64,000 bases of DNA from assembly GCF_001411805.1 (NCBI RefSeq), contig NZ_CP007213.1, positions 2,604,001-2,668,000 on the forward strand, in the 5' to 3' direction. Below the pieces are notes generated by a model. The model worked only from the letters and a program-made list of their open reading frames with translations, was not told the DNA's origin and did no database searches. Position 1 is the stretch's first letter, and every line of letters begins with the position of its first letter. Positions 1-10,602 of the stretch are shown in pieces. This stretch comes from Burkholderia plantarii. Its GTDB lineage: Bacteria > Pseudomonadota > Gammaproteobacteria > Burkholderiales > Burkholderiaceae. The position numbers and the translations under genes were made by a program.

Positions 1-3000
1 CCACCAGGTGGTGGGCAGCGAGACCGACAGGTTCGAGATGTTGCCGCCCGCCGTCACCGAGACGTTGCCGCCGACGCTCATCACGCCCTGGTCGAACGCA
101 CCGAAATTGATCGACGTCTGGATGGTCTGCTTGACCGGCGTGGTCGCGCCGACCGTTCCGGCCGGATTGCCGGTCTGCATCCACTGCCACCAGAACTGGC
201 TGATGTCGGTGCCGGCCTTGCCCGTCACGGTGCCGTTGGTGTCGGTCAGTTGCTCGGCGCCCACGATGTTGCCCTGTGCCTGCAGCGTGATGTCGCCAGC
301 GGAGTCGGGATTGACGGCCGGCGTCACCAGCAGGTCCGGATAGGCCAGCGAGGGCGACGTCGGATGTGCGATCGAGACCGTGTTGCCCTGCGCAGGAGAA
401 TCCGCCGCCGGAGTTCCCGCCGTATAGATGACGCCCGGCACGAGGATCGGCGAGACAGCATCCCCGTTGGGCGGCAGCGTCGGGTCGTACAACATGATGT
501 CGCCCGACGCGGCGACGTCGATCGCGCCGGTGCCGGTGCGAATCATCGTCGGTGCCAGCAACTGTCGCCCGTTGGAATCGGTGTAGCTCGTGTAGTCGCT
601 GACAACGACGTTGGACTGATTCGGCGCGCTGGCCTGCAACGCGAGCGGATTGGCACTGGTCGTATCGGCGCCCGCCACCACGCGGAACGTGCTGCTGTTT
701 CCGCTAACCAGCGAGGCGGACAGCATCGGCAGCGGATTGGCGGCGGTGGCTGTCGGCGAAGGCGTGTTGTCGATGACAGCGGGCAGCGGAATCGACGACG
801 AACCGAAAACAGGAACCGGCATGGCCAACGGCGCGGCAACCGGAGTAATTGAAAACGCCGCGCCCTTCTGCGCGACGTAGAAATTCACCGCCGCTGCCAG
901 ATAATCCTGGTAGTCGTGCAGATAAGTCAGATACGAACGGAGGTAATAATTCGGATCGGCGGCCAATTGTTGAGACGTCGGTGCAGCAGGCGCGACAGGC
1001 GCCGTCGGTTGTCCCGCCTTGACCGGCCCCATACCGATGTCGAAGATGAGTTCGACTACGTCGGTATTCGACTTGAGCGATGTAATCTGGCCGAGCTGGG
1101 CCGCCGGCGTGGAAATCAGATAGCTTTCGTAAGCGGAATACAGCGCATAGTACTCGGCGATCTCGTCGGGCGTGCCCCCCGAAGGCTGTCCAGGTGCCGC
1201 CGCGAGCCCTTGTGTGGCCCAGTAGGCCAGCGAGCTGAACCTGGCTCCGTAGACTGCATTGGCGCCATAAGCCTTGTTGAAGACAGTCGTCACCGCCCCC
1301 AACGACGACAGCGCCGGAACCGCGATATTGCCCCCGCCCAGCGGATTGCCGATCTGATAGAACCCGTCCGACAGGCTCGCGTTGACGTCGACTTCCTTGT
1401 CGGCCCGCAGCGTGATCACCGGCGCCTGGCCCTGGAATCGGAACGCGGGATCGGATTGCGACGTGCCCGCCCCGAGGTTCCAGTTCGTCAGCACCGCGAT
1501 CTTGCCGCCATTGATGCCCGCGCCCGGGTTGTCCAGTTCGATGCCGGGAGCCATGCTGGCGTTGGCGACGCCCGCCGCGACGAGCGGGTTCACGACGTTG
1601 TCCAGCCCGTGCTCGACGAAACCCATCAGGGTACCGGCGGCGGCGGCCGTCGCATTGCCGTTCTGGTAGCCGTAGAACGTCTCGTGCGCGGTGTTCGCGT
1701 TGGCCGGCGCGAAGTACATGCCCGACAAGCCGGCGAAGCCGATCGCCGCGTCGCCGTTCTGCACCTCGTACCTGTCGATCGCCGTCGAGACCCCGGTGCT
1801 CAGGTTCTTCACCGTGCCGCCACCGCTGCCGGTCGCATCCGGGGTGAAGCTGAATTTCGTGCCGCTGGCGTTCTGCGCCGTGAACGTCCCGGCAAGCAGG
1901 TTGCCCTGCGCGTTGTACCAGCCGGCCGGATCGACGATGCCGTCGAAATGCCGGGCGCCCGTGGTCGCGTCGGTCGTGCTCCACACCGCATAGGCCTCGA
2001 GCGAGGTTGAACGCGATCCGTGGATGCCCGCGCCGCCGGCCACGTCGAAGCCGCCCGGCGCCACCGTCAGGTTGACCGTGCCGTTCGACAGCAGCGGCGC
2101 ACGGAACGTGACCGTACCGTCGGACAGGCCGCCCGATACGTCGATATTCGCCTTGGCGCCCACCGTGATCACGCCGGCCTGCGACGGGTCGAGGTTCTCG
2201 TAGCCGTAGGTCGCGTTGTACGGCGCGGCCGCATTCGGATTGAACACGCCGTTGGTGCCGATCACCACCGTGCCGCCGCGCTGGGTCGGATCCGTGGCGC
2301 GCGCAACCAGCTTGCCCTCCAGGTCCACGCCGCTGTGCCCAAACAGGTCGATCTCGCCGCCCGCGGCGCCCGACGCGTCGATCGTGCCGGAGATGGTGAC
2401 GTTGCCGTTGTTCGCGTCCGATCCGTTGCCCGCGCCGCCATCGGCGTTCAGCGACACGAAGTTCGCCGTCAGCGTGTTGCCCGCCGACAGTTGCAGGTTG
2501 CCCGTGTTGGTGCGAACCGTGACCGCATCGTTGATGCCGCTCGCGGCCAGCGTGGTGGCGAGCGCGTCGAGGTTCACCGCGCCGCCGCTGTTCAGCGACA
2601 GCGATCCGCCGGCGTAGCCGGCCGCCGCGCCGCCCTTGAGCGTGCCGTTCAGGTTCACGACCTGGTCCGGCGCCGACAGCGTCAGCGAGCCGGCGGCACC
2701 GCCGCCGCTCGCGCCCGAGAAGTCGAGCGTCGAGCCGCGCTGCACGTCCACCGTGCCGGCGTCGGCCACCAGCGAGAGGTTGCCGGCCGGCACGTAGGCC
2801 GTCACGTCGAAGAAGGTCTTCGACAGGCCGGCCGCGCTGACCGTCGAGCCGCTGCCGATCGTCAGGTTGCCGGTGGTGGCCTCCAGGCTCACGTTGCCGG
2901 CCGGCGCCGAGATCAGCGCGCCGTTGTCGTTCAGCGTGCCGCCGATGAAGTCGATCGCGCCGCCGAGCGCCGTGCGCGTGAGCGCCGTGCCGGCGCTGGG

Positions 3001-6000
3001 GTTCAGCGTCAGCGTGCCGGTGGTCTTGAGCGTGGCGTTCGAGCTGGTATCGGCCAGGTACACCGGCGCGTTCAACGTGACGGCCGCCGCGCCGAGATCG
3101 AAGGTGCCGGTGTTCTGCCCGACGATGCCATGGGTCGCCGTCATGTTGATGGCGCCGAAGCCGCTCTGCGTCCTGGTGCCCGTGCCGAGATCGATCTCGC
3201 CGGCGTTGACCGTCAGCGTGCCGCTGCCGGACGTCGGGTTGGCGATCGGCGTGCCGGCCTCGTTCGTGAACGCGATCCGCGGCGCGTTCAGCGTGACGTT
3301 GCCGCCGTCGCTCGTGAAGGTGCCGGCGCTCAGGTCCACGCCGTTGCCGAAGGTGGCGTCGACGTCGCCGAGGAATGCCATCGCGCCGTAGCTGCGCAGC
3401 GTCACCTGGTCGGCGTTCGCGAACTGCGCGAGGCCGGCCGGGCTGATCACGAAGCCCGGCAGGTCGGCGATCGCGCTGCCGGTGCCGTTGGTGAACGTGA
3501 TCGCCGAGCCGTCGACGGTGATCGCGCGGCCCGACAGCGCCGCGGTCGGATCGATCTTCAGGTTGCCCGACGAATCGATCAGCAGCGCCTGGCCACCGGC
3601 CAGCGTCGCGCCCGCGCCCACCGTGAGCAGGCCCGAACCGGTCAGGCCGGTGCGGCTCAGCGGTACCGACGCGCCGTTCGACACGCGCAGCAGCGCGCCG
3701 TCGCCGGCGATCGCGATCGGCACGTCCTTGGCGGCCGGATAGCCGCCCGATGCGACGATCGATGCTCCCGCATCGATCTGCAAGCCGTTGGCCGCGTTCG
3801 GATCGGTGCCGCTCGCGTCCGCCTTCGTGACGAGCAGGATTTCCGGGCCGGTCAGCGACGACGCGGCGTCGTTCGACACCACCACGCTGTTCGCCAGCGG
3901 CGTGATCGTCACGCCGCTGGTGGTGGCGGTGCGCGTGCCGCCGATCAGCAGGCTGCCCGCCGTCAGCGAATCGAGCGCGTTGGCGTCGATCTGCAGGTAG
4001 CCGGCCAGCCCGCCGCCGCCGTTGCCGGTGATCTGGATGTCCCGCGAGGCGATGTCGACCTCGGCCGGCGCGCCGCCGGGCCCGGCTGCCGCGTTCAGCG
4101 CGGCACCGAGCGCGAGCGTCCTGGTGGCCGCCAGCACCAGCTGGCCGCCGTCGACCGGCGACGGCGGCGTGACGCCGCCCTTGCTGGCCGCCTGCGAGGC
4201 GAAGAAGCTGTTCGCGCCCGTCAGCGTGTATTGCGAATACTGTTCCCAGGTCGCGTTCGACTGCACGTTGAACACGGTCGGCGTGGCGCTCCGGCTGCCC
4301 GTCACCGAGTTGGCGAAATAGCCGGTGGTGACCACGGTGCCGTCGGCCAGCGTCTGCGTCGCGCCCGGAATCGCGGTGCCCGAGGCACTCGACACCGTCA
4401 CGCGGAACGCGCCCGGCAGCGTCGCGTACCTGGCTGGCAGCAGCGTGTAGTAGCCGGCCGGCAGACCGGGCACGCCGGACAGGTAGACCGACTTGCCGGC
4501 CACGTCGCCGGTGCCCGCCTGGCCGACGCCGAGCGAGGCGGTGGTGATGCCCGCGGTCCCGTTGCCGTTGACCGTCGGCTGGGTCGATTGCGCGTAGACG
4601 GGATCGTAGGTGGCCACCGGCGCCTGCGTGCCCGGCACGATCGCGTAGACGTTGGTGCCGCCGACGTTGACCGGCACCGCCGTGCCCGTCGACGCGTTCG
4701 CGTAGCTGATGGAGTACTGCGAGAGCACGTCGCGCGTGCCGCCGGTGCCCGGCACCCACTCGACCGCCCGCAGGTCGCCGCCGCCCGACAGGTCGATCTT
4801 CGCGCCCGGCTCGAGCGAGACGTTGCTGGCGTTGATGCCGATGTACTTCGCCGGCGGCGCGGCCAGGTCGGGCCCGGTCACGCCGGCCACCGGGTTGAAC
4901 TGGTACTCCACGCCGTCGACCGTGGTGCCGTAGGGAATCACCAGGCCGTCGTTGGACACCGAGGTCACGCTGCCGTTGGTGAGCCGGACCGAGTCGGTCG
5001 CCACCAGCTTCGCGAGTCCGCCGAACAGCGTCTGGGTCGCGCCGTCGGTCGGATCGCCGACGCCGAGCACCAGCGTGCCCGACGGCACGCGCACGGTACC
5101 GCCCTGCACGATGTCGGTCGCATCGACGAGCAGCGAGCCGCCCGCCGACAGCGGCGTGCCCGACGCGCCGTTCGAGGCGAACGTGACGGTGGTGGGCACC
5201 GGCTGGCCGGTAGACGCATCGGTCGGCCCGGTCGCATCGATGATGTAGGTGCCGCCGGTGGCCGGATAGAGATCCGCGGCCGTGAAGGTCAGGTTGCCCG
5301 GCGAATAGAGCACGCCCGGGGCCAGGCCGTTGCCGCCGCTGCTGCCGGACACCTTCGTCGAGCTGAGCCGGATGTCGCCGCTGCTGGTGAAATTCGCCTG
5401 GCCGAAATTGTTCAGCTGGACCTGGTTGGACAGGTCGATGAACGCGGCGTTGACGTTCAGCGTGGCATCGGACAGCGCGGCGACCGGCGTGAACGGAGGC
5501 GCGTTCGTATTCGCGGGCGGCCCCATCAACGCCACGTACGGCGCATTGATCTCGACCGTGGTGCCGATCGGCGTCCGCGTCGACTGGCCAAGCATCGTGG
5601 TCAGCACGGTGCTGCCGCCGGGCGGCAGCGCCGGCGTCGAGAGCAGCGTCGAGAGCTGCCCCATGTTGAGCGCGGCGATGCGATCCGTGTTCAGCGTGAC
5701 GGACCCCGGCAGCGACAGCGTCACGTCGCCGGCGAACACGATCGGCGGCACCGGCGCGGTCACCGACGATGCCGCGCCGTTGCCCAGCACCAGATTCGCG
5801 ATGCCCGAACCGTCGAGGCGGTCCGCGGCGAACTGGATCACGCCGTTCGGCGTGCTGCCGATCGGCAGGCCGGTGGTCGGATCGATCGCCGTCGCGAAGC
5901 TTTGCCCCGCGGCGAGCCCGACCGGCGTCAGCTCGCCGCTCTGGCGAATCACGAGCGCGGTGGCGCTGGCCGCATTGTTGCTCTGCTGAGGCAGGATCGT

Positions 6001-9000
6001 CAGCGTGCCGCCGGCCGCCTGCGCGGCGCCGCCGCGAGCGCTCAGCGTGGCGTCGGCGAACAGGCCGTAGCCGGCACCGAGCGTGATCGAGCCCGCGTTG
6101 CTCCAGACGTTCTGCGACGCGTAACCGCCGCCCGCCTGCGGCTCGTCGAATGGCGCGGCGGCCCCCGACACGTCGATGATCGATCCGGCCTGCGCGACGA
6201 CGTAGCCGTGGTCGCTCGACAGCGTCACGGAACCGCCCGGCAGCACCTTGCCGGTGTCGGGCTGGATCGTGGCCGAACCGACCCTGGCCGGCGCCGCGAG
6301 CGGGTTGGCAAGCGCCGCGCCCGACACGTCGAGCACGGCATCCGGGCCGAGCCAGACCGAGCGGCCGTTGCCCGGCACCCCGCCGCCGACGAGCTCGCCG
6401 GTCTGGGCGAACGAGCCGGTCGCGTTGGTATCCGCACTCAGCGTGATCGAGCCGCCCGGCGCCACGATCGAGCCGAGCACCGTTACCTGCCTCGGCGAGC
6501 CGAGCCCGACGCTCGCGCCGGCATCGGCGACGATCGAGGCGCCCGCCGAGACGGTCACGGCGCCCGTGACGCCGGCGTAGGACGGGATCGTGGGGCTGAG
6601 GCCGCTGGTTTGCCAGGCGGTGTCGTTGCCGGCCGTCAGCACCAGGTCGGTCGGCTGACGGTGATAGGCATCCAGCACGCCCGAACGGGTCAGGCCGCCG
6701 GCCAGCAGATCGGCGCCGCTGGCCGCGGACTGCAGCGCGGCGGCGTCCGGGATCAGGTTCCGCTGGGTCAGCGCGAGCGTCGTGCCGGGCGCGATCGTGC
6801 TGTCATAGAACGCGTTCAGCACGTACTTGCCGAAGCCCTGCCGCGCGAAGAAATTCGCCGGCAGATAGAGGCTCCAGGCCGGGGCCGCGGCGGGATCGCC
6901 GCCGATCTGGAAGCCGAGCCCCTGCAGGGTCAGCGTGCCGCCGCCCGAGAAGCCCTCGCTCAGGATCGTGCCGTTCATCTCGATGCGGCCGGCCGTGGGC
7001 TGGCTGCTCGGCAACGCCGCGCCCGAGACCGAGCTCCCGTTCTGGCCGAACTGCTGATTCAACGGCTGATAGTAGGTTCGCAAGGCCAGGCTGCCGCCCT
7101 GTCCCTCGGCCACGCCGTTTTGCATCAACAGCTGCCCGTTCCCCTGCATCATCCCGCCGCCCGACAGGTCGAGCACGCTGCCCGGCTTCAGCACGATCGA
7201 TCCCGAGGTATCGACGACCTGCCCCGAGCCATCGAGGGCGGAGCTTTCAATCGACGTCAGCGTGATGCTGCCGCCGTTGATGGTCTCGCTGCTGCCGGTC
7301 GCCGTGGCGGGCGAGGCCTGCACGTCGTTGTTGACCCACTGGCCGGCGACGCCGAGCGTCGCCTGCGGCCCGACGACGATGTCGCCGCCGGTCGTGATCG
7401 AGATCGAACCGCCCGGCACGATCAGGTCGCCGAGCACGCTGGCGCCGCCGGTCATCGTCGGATTGTTCAGCGTGATCGAGCCGCCCGGCTGCAGCTTCAG
7501 CTGCGAACCCTCCGCCACGACGAAACCCTTCCCGGCATTCTTGTCCTCGGTCACGTCCAGTTTCGAGAAGCCGCCGCTGGTCAGCGTCGCGGTCGGCACC
7601 ACCGTGGTGGCGAGCACGTTGTTGGGGTCGGTGCTCGACAGGGCGCCCAGCGCGGTCGAATCGAGCGCGGTGGAGGCCGAGAAGTTCGGCGAGAGCGCAT
7701 CGAGCCGGGGCGCCTGGTCCTGCAGGATCACGAGGCCGAACATGCCCGATCCGGCGATCGGCAGGTTGTTCCAGGCGCGGCCGATGATCGACTGGCTCAG
7801 TGCCGCATCGGCGCCCAGGTTGAACGTGCCGCCATCCGGCAGGCTGTCGCCCAGGGTCTGCTTCGCGCCGCCGAACGCCTGCGCGCTGACGCCGCCGTCG
7901 AGCACCGCGGCCGACGCGGCATAGACGTCGAGCGTGCCCGCGTTGCCGCCCACGATGAAGTCCGGCTCGTAGACGCCGCCGCCCGACTGCAGCGTGTTGT
8001 ACCAGGTCTTGGTCACGCCCCAGCGCGGATGGCTTTCGGTGAACTCGCCGGCGATCCCGACGTAGATGTCGTTCGGGTTCGCCTGCCCGATCGGCACGAT
8101 CGCGCCGTTCGCGTCCACCAGCCGCGTCGTGTTGACGATGCCGCCGTCGTAATGCACGTAGCCGCCGTTCAGGTTCAGCGACGAGCCGGCCGCCGTCATC
8201 ACCTCGTTGCCCGACAGCACGATGGTGCCGCCGTTGGTCAGCAGCTGGCTGACGGTGCGCGGGATCAGGCTCGCGTAGCCGGCCAGGTTCAGGATCGGGC
8301 TGCCGATCCACTGCACGCCGTCGCCGCGCGTGCCGGTCAGCGTGCCGTCCACCACGACGTTGGTCTGCCCGAACAGGAAGCCGTCGCGCAGCAGCGGCGA
8401 ATCGGCCAGCTCGTTCTGGCCGATCCGCGGGATCGTCAGCAGGATGCTCGAGATCGGCAGCTCGACGTTGGCGAGGCCCGATACGTCGATCGTCGCGTTG
8501 TTGTCGAGGTAGATCCGTCCCGGCACGGCGACGTCGGCCAGGCTCGCGTTGTAGCCCGTCACCTGCGGCACCAGCGCCGCCACCGACACGGTCGAGCCCG
8601 GCGCCTCGATCAGCGAGCCGCCCTGGAACCAGGCCGAGCCCGCCGTCATCGTGATGCTGCCCGGCGTGAACGTCGTGCCCGGCGCCGAGGTGGCCGTCTG
8701 GCCGTTGGTGTCGGCCAGCACGGTGGTGACGGAATCGGGGCCGAACGTCAGCAGCCCGGCGCGATGCGTGATGTCGCCGGGGGCGCCGGTGGTGCCGATC
8801 GTGATCTGGTTCTGCCCCTGGTAGGCCGCGCCGAGCGCGTTGTTGGCCGCATATTCGTCGACCGTCGAGATCGTGATCGTGCCGGGCGTGTTCACGCTCG
8901 TCGTCACTCCCACCACGCCGTTCTGGTTGACCGTGCCGCCCAGCAGCGTGACGTTGCCGCGCGAAGCCTGCACGATGCCGGTATTGACCAGCAAGCCGAC

Positions 9001-10293
9001 CGGCGTGATGTCGGAGGCGGCGCCGGTGCTTGGGTCGATCAGCGAGATCGCGCCGCTCAGCTCCGGCAGCAGGATCTGCGGCGCGTTCGGGTTCGGCCGC
9101 AGGCTCACGCCCGCGCCGGCGGCCAGCACCACCTGGCCGTCGGTGGCGGTGATGCTGCCGGCGTTGGTCACGTTCGGCGCGGCGATCATCACGAAGCCGC
9201 CGTCGCCGGCCGTGCCGTTGGTATGCGTGGTGATCGAGGCGCCCGGCTGGATCGTCACGTCGCCCGACGACCGGTACTGGCTGGCCGAGGTCAGGTTGAT
9301 CTGGTTGCCGAGGCCCAGCACTTCCGTCGGCAGGTTGGTGGCGCCGGTGGTGTTGCCGGTGCTGCCCGCCTCGCCCGGCGCGAGGCCGCCGGTGGTGCCG
9401 GCCGCCGAGCCGAGGAACTGCAGGTTGCTGGCGACGATCCCGGCCGCGTCCTGGCCGAGCGTGCTGTCGGCCACCACGGTCTTGCCGTTCAGCACCGTCT
9501 GGTTGTAGTCGTTCAGGTTCAGCAGATCGAGCGACGACGCCACCAGCGAGTGGACGTTGATCTGCGAACCGGCGCCGAACAGGATGCCGTTGCGGTTGAT
9601 GACGTAGACCGCGCCCTGCGCGGTGATGCTGCCGAGGATCTGGCTCGGCGCGCCGCTCGGGTCGACGACGCGGTTCAGCACGGCCCAGTTGTTCGCGCCG
9701 TTGCCCTGGGTGCCGCCCGACTGGTCGAAGTTCAGCGTGGTCTGGCGGCCGACGTTCATGGTCTGCCAGGTCAGCACGGCGTTCTGCGCGGTCTGCCGGA
9801 CGTCCACCGTCACGTGGCCGCTGCCGTCCACGCTCTGCGTCGGCGCGTTCGCGTTGACCCACAGCAGCGGGTTGCCGGTGCCGGACGAGGCACCCGGCGC
9901 GACCTGCAGGCCGCCCGCGGCCAAGCCGTTCGGCACGTTCGACAGCGTATTCGCGGCGGCGGCGGCCGCCGCGTTCTGGGCGGCGATCTGCGCGGCGATG
10001 GCCTGCGCGGTATTGCCGAGGTTGCGGATCGAGGGCTGGCTGGCCTGCAGCGCCGCGGCCGGCGTGATCCCGAGGTTGGTGGTGGCGCCGATGCCGGCCA
10101 GGCCGGCCGCGCTGCCCGAGGCGCGCGGCGTGGCCGCGCCGAGGTTGACGATGCCGGCGGCATGCGCGCTGGCCGTGACGCCCGCGGCCACCAGCAGCGC
10201 GACGGCGCGGCACACCGGACGCAGGTCCGATTTGAGGACGGCACGCGAATCCGTCCGGTCGTGTTGTCGTGCTGCGCGTGCGTTTGCTGCCAT
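1..10293 (-). CDS. Giant filamentous haemagglutinin-like exoprotein (N-terminal 3,431 codons; C-terminus beyond left edge)
   Basis: The frame is open without a stop from an ATG at 10293 to base 1, so at least 3,431 residues. I translated it myself and spot-checked it near 1-120, 1.2, 3.0, 6.0, 8.1 and 9.6 kb, where it gives coherent beta-helix-like sequence. A GTGAGGT lies just before the ATG. The N-terminus has a long signal peptide: basic residues 1-28, hydrophobic stretch, then ASAHAAG near residue 46. A TPS/Haemagg_act-type domain follows (about 145-290) with INRNGILFG near 231-239, a variant of the classical NPNGI motif. The rest is Gly/Asn/Thr/Ser-rich repeat sequence typical of right-handed beta-helix adhesins. 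It should be a secreted surface adhesin. No TpsB (FhaC-like) partner is visible. Neighbours are TPR-glycosyltransferases that could modify it. Large Arg-rich open frames on both strands here are shadows. Confidence 0.9.
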   Translation of the reverse strand, partial: MAANARAARQHDRTDSRAVLKSDLRPVCRAVALLVAAGVTASAHAAGIVNLGAATPRASGSAAGLAGIGATTNLGITPAAALQASQPSIRNLGNTAQAIAAQIAAQNAAAAAAANTLSNVPNGLAAGGLQVAPGASSGTGNPLLWVNANAPTQSVDGSGHVTVDVRQTAQNAVLTWQTMNVGRQTTLNFDQSGGTQGNGANNWAVLNRVVDPSGAPSQILGSITAQGAVYVINRNGILFGAGSQINVHSLVASSLDLLNLNDYNQTVLNGKTVVADSTLGQDAAGIVASNLQFLGSAAGTTGGLAPGEAGSTGNTTGATNLPTEVLGLGNQINLTSASQYRSSGDVTIQPGASITTHTNGTAGDGGFVMIAAPNVTNAGSITATDGQVVLAAGAGVSLRPNPNAPQILLPELSGAISLIDPSTGAASDITPVGLLVNTGIVQASRGNVTLLGGTVNQNGVVGVTTSVNTPGTITISTVDEYAANNALGAAYQGQNQITIGTTGAPGDITHRAGLLTFGPDSVTTVLADTNGQTATSAPGTTFTPGSITMTAGSAWFQGGSLIEAPGSTVSVAALVPQVTGYNASLADVAVPGRIYLDNNATIDVSGLANVELPISSILLTIPRIGQNELADSPLLRDGFLFGQTNVVVDGTLTGTRGDGVQWIGSPILNLAGYASLIPRTVSQLLTNGGTIVLSGNEVMTAAGSSLNLNGGYVHYDGGIVNTTRLVDANGAIVPIGQANPNDIYVGIAGEFTESHPRWGVTKTWYNTLQSGGGVYEPDFIVGGNAGTLDVYAASAAVLDGGVSAQAFGGAKQTLGDSLPDGGTFNLGADAALSQSIIGRAWNNLPIAGSGMFGLVILQDQAPRLDALSPNFSASTALDSTALGALSSTDPNNVLATTVVPTATLTSGGFSKLDVTEDKNAGKGFVVAEGSQLKLQPGGSITLNNPTMTGGASVLGDLIVPGGSISITTGGDIVVGPQATLGVAGQWVNNDVQASPATATGSSETINGGSITLTSIESSALDGSGQVVDTSGSIVLKPGSVLDLSGGGMMQGNGQLLMQNGVAEGQGGSLALRTYYQPLNQQFGQNGSSVSGAALPSSQPTAGRIEMNGTILSEGFSGGGTLTLQGLGFQIGGDPAAAPAWSLYLPANFFARQGFGKYVLNAFYDSTIAPGTTLALTQRNLIPDAAALQSAASGADLLAGGLTRSGVLDAYHRQPTDLVLTAGNDTAWQTSGLSPTIPSYAGVTGAVTVSAGASIVADAGASVGLGSPRQVTVLGSIVAPGGSITLSADTNATGSFAQTGELVGGGVPGNGRSVWLGPDAVLDVSGAALANPLAAPARVGSATIQPDTGKVLPGGSVTLSSDHGYVVAQAGSIIDVSGAAAPFDEPQAGGGYASQNVWSNAGSITLGAGYGLFADATLSARGGAAQAAGGTLTILPQQSNNAASATALVIRQSGELTPVGLAAGQSFATAIDPTTGLPIGSTPNGVIQFAADRLDGSGIANLVLGNGAASSVTAPVPPIVFAGDVTLSLPGSVTLNTDRIAALNMGQLSTLLSTPALPPGGSTVLTTMLGQSTRTPIGTTVEINAPYVALMGPPANTNAPPFTPVAALSDATLNVNAAFIDLSNQVQLNNFGQANFTSSGDIRLSSTKVSGSSGGNGLAPGVLYSPGNLTFTAADLYPATGGTYIIDATGPTDASTGQPVPTTVTFASNGASGTPLSAGGSLLVDATDIVQGGTVRVPSGTLVLGVGDPTDGATQTLFGGLAKLVATDSVRLTNGSVTSVSNDGLVIPYGTTVDGVEYQFNPVAGVTGPDLAAPPAKYIGINASNVSLEPGAKIDLSGGGDLRAVEWVPGTGGTRDVLSQYSISYANASTGTAVPVNVGGTNVYAIVPGTQAPVATYDPVYAQSTQPTVNGNGTAGITTASLGVGQAGTGDVAGKSVYLSGVPGLPAGYYTLLPARYATLPGAFRVTVSSASGTAIPGATQTLADGTVVTTGYFANSVTGSRSATPTVFNVQSNATWEQYSQYTLTGANSFFASQAASKGGVTPPSPVDGGQLVLAATRTLALGAALNAAAGPGGAPAEVDIASRDIQITGNGGGGLAGYLQIDANALDSLTAGSLLIGGTRTATTSGVTITPLANSVVVSNDAASSLTGPEILLVTKADASGTDPNAANGLQIDAGASIVASGGYPAAKDVPIAIAGDGALLRVSNGASVPLSRTGLTGSGLLTVGAGATLAGGQALLIDSSGNLKIDPTAALSGRAITVDGSAITFTNGTGSAIADLPGFVISPAGLAQFANADQVTLRSYGAMAFLGDVDATFGNGVDLSAGTFTSDGGNVTLNAPRIAFTNEAGTPIANPTSGSGTLTVNAGEIDLGTGTRTQSGFGAINMTATHGIVGQNTGTFDLGAAAVTLNAPVYLADTSSNATLKTTGTLTLNPSAGTALTRTALGGAIDFIGGTLNDNGALISAPAGNVSLEATTGNLTIGSGSTVSAAGLSKTFFDVTAYVPAGNLSLVADAGTVDVQRGSTLDFSGASGGGAAGSLTLSAPDQVVNLNGTLKGGAAAGYAGGSLSLNSGGAVNLDALATTLAASGINDAVTVRTNTGNLQLSAGNTLTANFVSLNADGGAGNGSDANNGNVTISGTIDASGAAGGEIDLFGHSGVDLEGKLVARATDPTQRGGTVVIGTNGVFNPNAAAPYNATYGYENLDPSQAGVITVGAKANIDVSGGLSDGTVTFRAPLLSNGTVNLTVAPGGFDVAGGAGIHGSRSTSLEAYAVWSTTDATTGARHFDGIVDPAGWYNAQGNLLAGTFTAQNASGTKFSFTPDATGSGGGTVKNLSTGVSTAIDRYEVQNGDAAIGFAGLSGMYFAPANANTAHETFYGYQNGNATAAAAGTLMGFVEHGLDNVVNPLVAAGVANASMAPGIELDNPGAGINGGKIAVLTNWNLGAGTSQSDPAFRFQGQAPVITLRADKEVDVNASLSDGFYQIGNPLGGGNIAVPALSSLGAVTTVFNKAYGANAVYGARFSSLAYWATQGLAAAPGQPSGGTPDEIAEYYALYSAYESYLISTPAAQLGQITSLKSNTDVVELIFDIGMGPVKAGQPTAPVAPAAPTSQQLAADPNYYLRSYLTYLHDYQDYLAAAVNFYVAQKGAAFSITPVAAPLAMPVPVFGSSSIPLPAVIDNTPSPTATAANPLPMLSASLVSGNSSTFRVVAGADTTSANPLALQASAPNQSNVVVSDYTSYTDSNGRQLLAPTMIRTGTGAIDVAASGDIMLYDPTLPPNGDAVSPILVPGVIYTAGTPAADSPAQGNTVSIAHPTSPSLAYPDLLVTPAVNPDSAGDITLQAQGNIVGAEQLTDTNGTVTGKAGTDISQFWWQWMQTGNPAGTVGATTPVKQTIQTSINFGAFDQGVMSVGGNVSVTAGGNISNLSVSLPTTWW

Positions 10294-10429
10294 ACCTCAC
10301 CCCGAACCCGGTAAATTTTGTGCGTGGCGCGCGAGGCGCCGGTCCTGACCGGCCTGTCCGCGCCCCCGCGGGCGCAAGACCGGAATCGAACGACGATACG
10401 TAGCGCGCATGGCGCCGACATGGCGGGTC

Positions 10430-10475
10430 CTACGGACCATTCCGGGCGGGCGGAAAAGGTCCGTAGCTTTTGTCA
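10430..10475. promoter_or_regulatory. Inverted repeat with shared 18-bp motif upstream of the haemagglutinin gene (site A)
   Basis: CTACGGACC (10430-10438) and GGTCCGTAG (10458-10466) form a perfect 9-bp inverted repeat with a 19-bp spacer; inside it TTCCG/CGGAA can extend pairing. The right arm is part of an 18-bp motif (10458-10475, GGTCCGTAGCTTTTGTCA) that recurs at three other gaps in this region. It lies 137-182 bp upstream of the exoprotein ATG. The rest of the 309-base gap 10294-10602 has no credible gene. Operator or processed RNA hairpin is inference. Confidence 0.5.
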
Positions 10476-10602
10476 TGGTCGCGGGTTCGCGCTCCGCTTC
10501 CGTCTTGTTTTTGCCCTTTCTTCGGGGAGGGAATTCGCGTTCCCCCCCTTTCCCGGCGCCTCCATCCATCGCGCGAGGCCGCCCGCCGCCTCGCCGCGCC
10601 AC

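Noticed and set aside
2020..10314. An 8.3-kb plus-strand open frame (2,764 codons) and long minus-strand frames at 704-4759 and 7247-10300
   Set aside because: All are Arg/Gly/Ala-rich shadows of the haemagglutinin gene in other frames; the frame ending at 10293 gives adhesin-like sequence with signal peptide and TPS motif.
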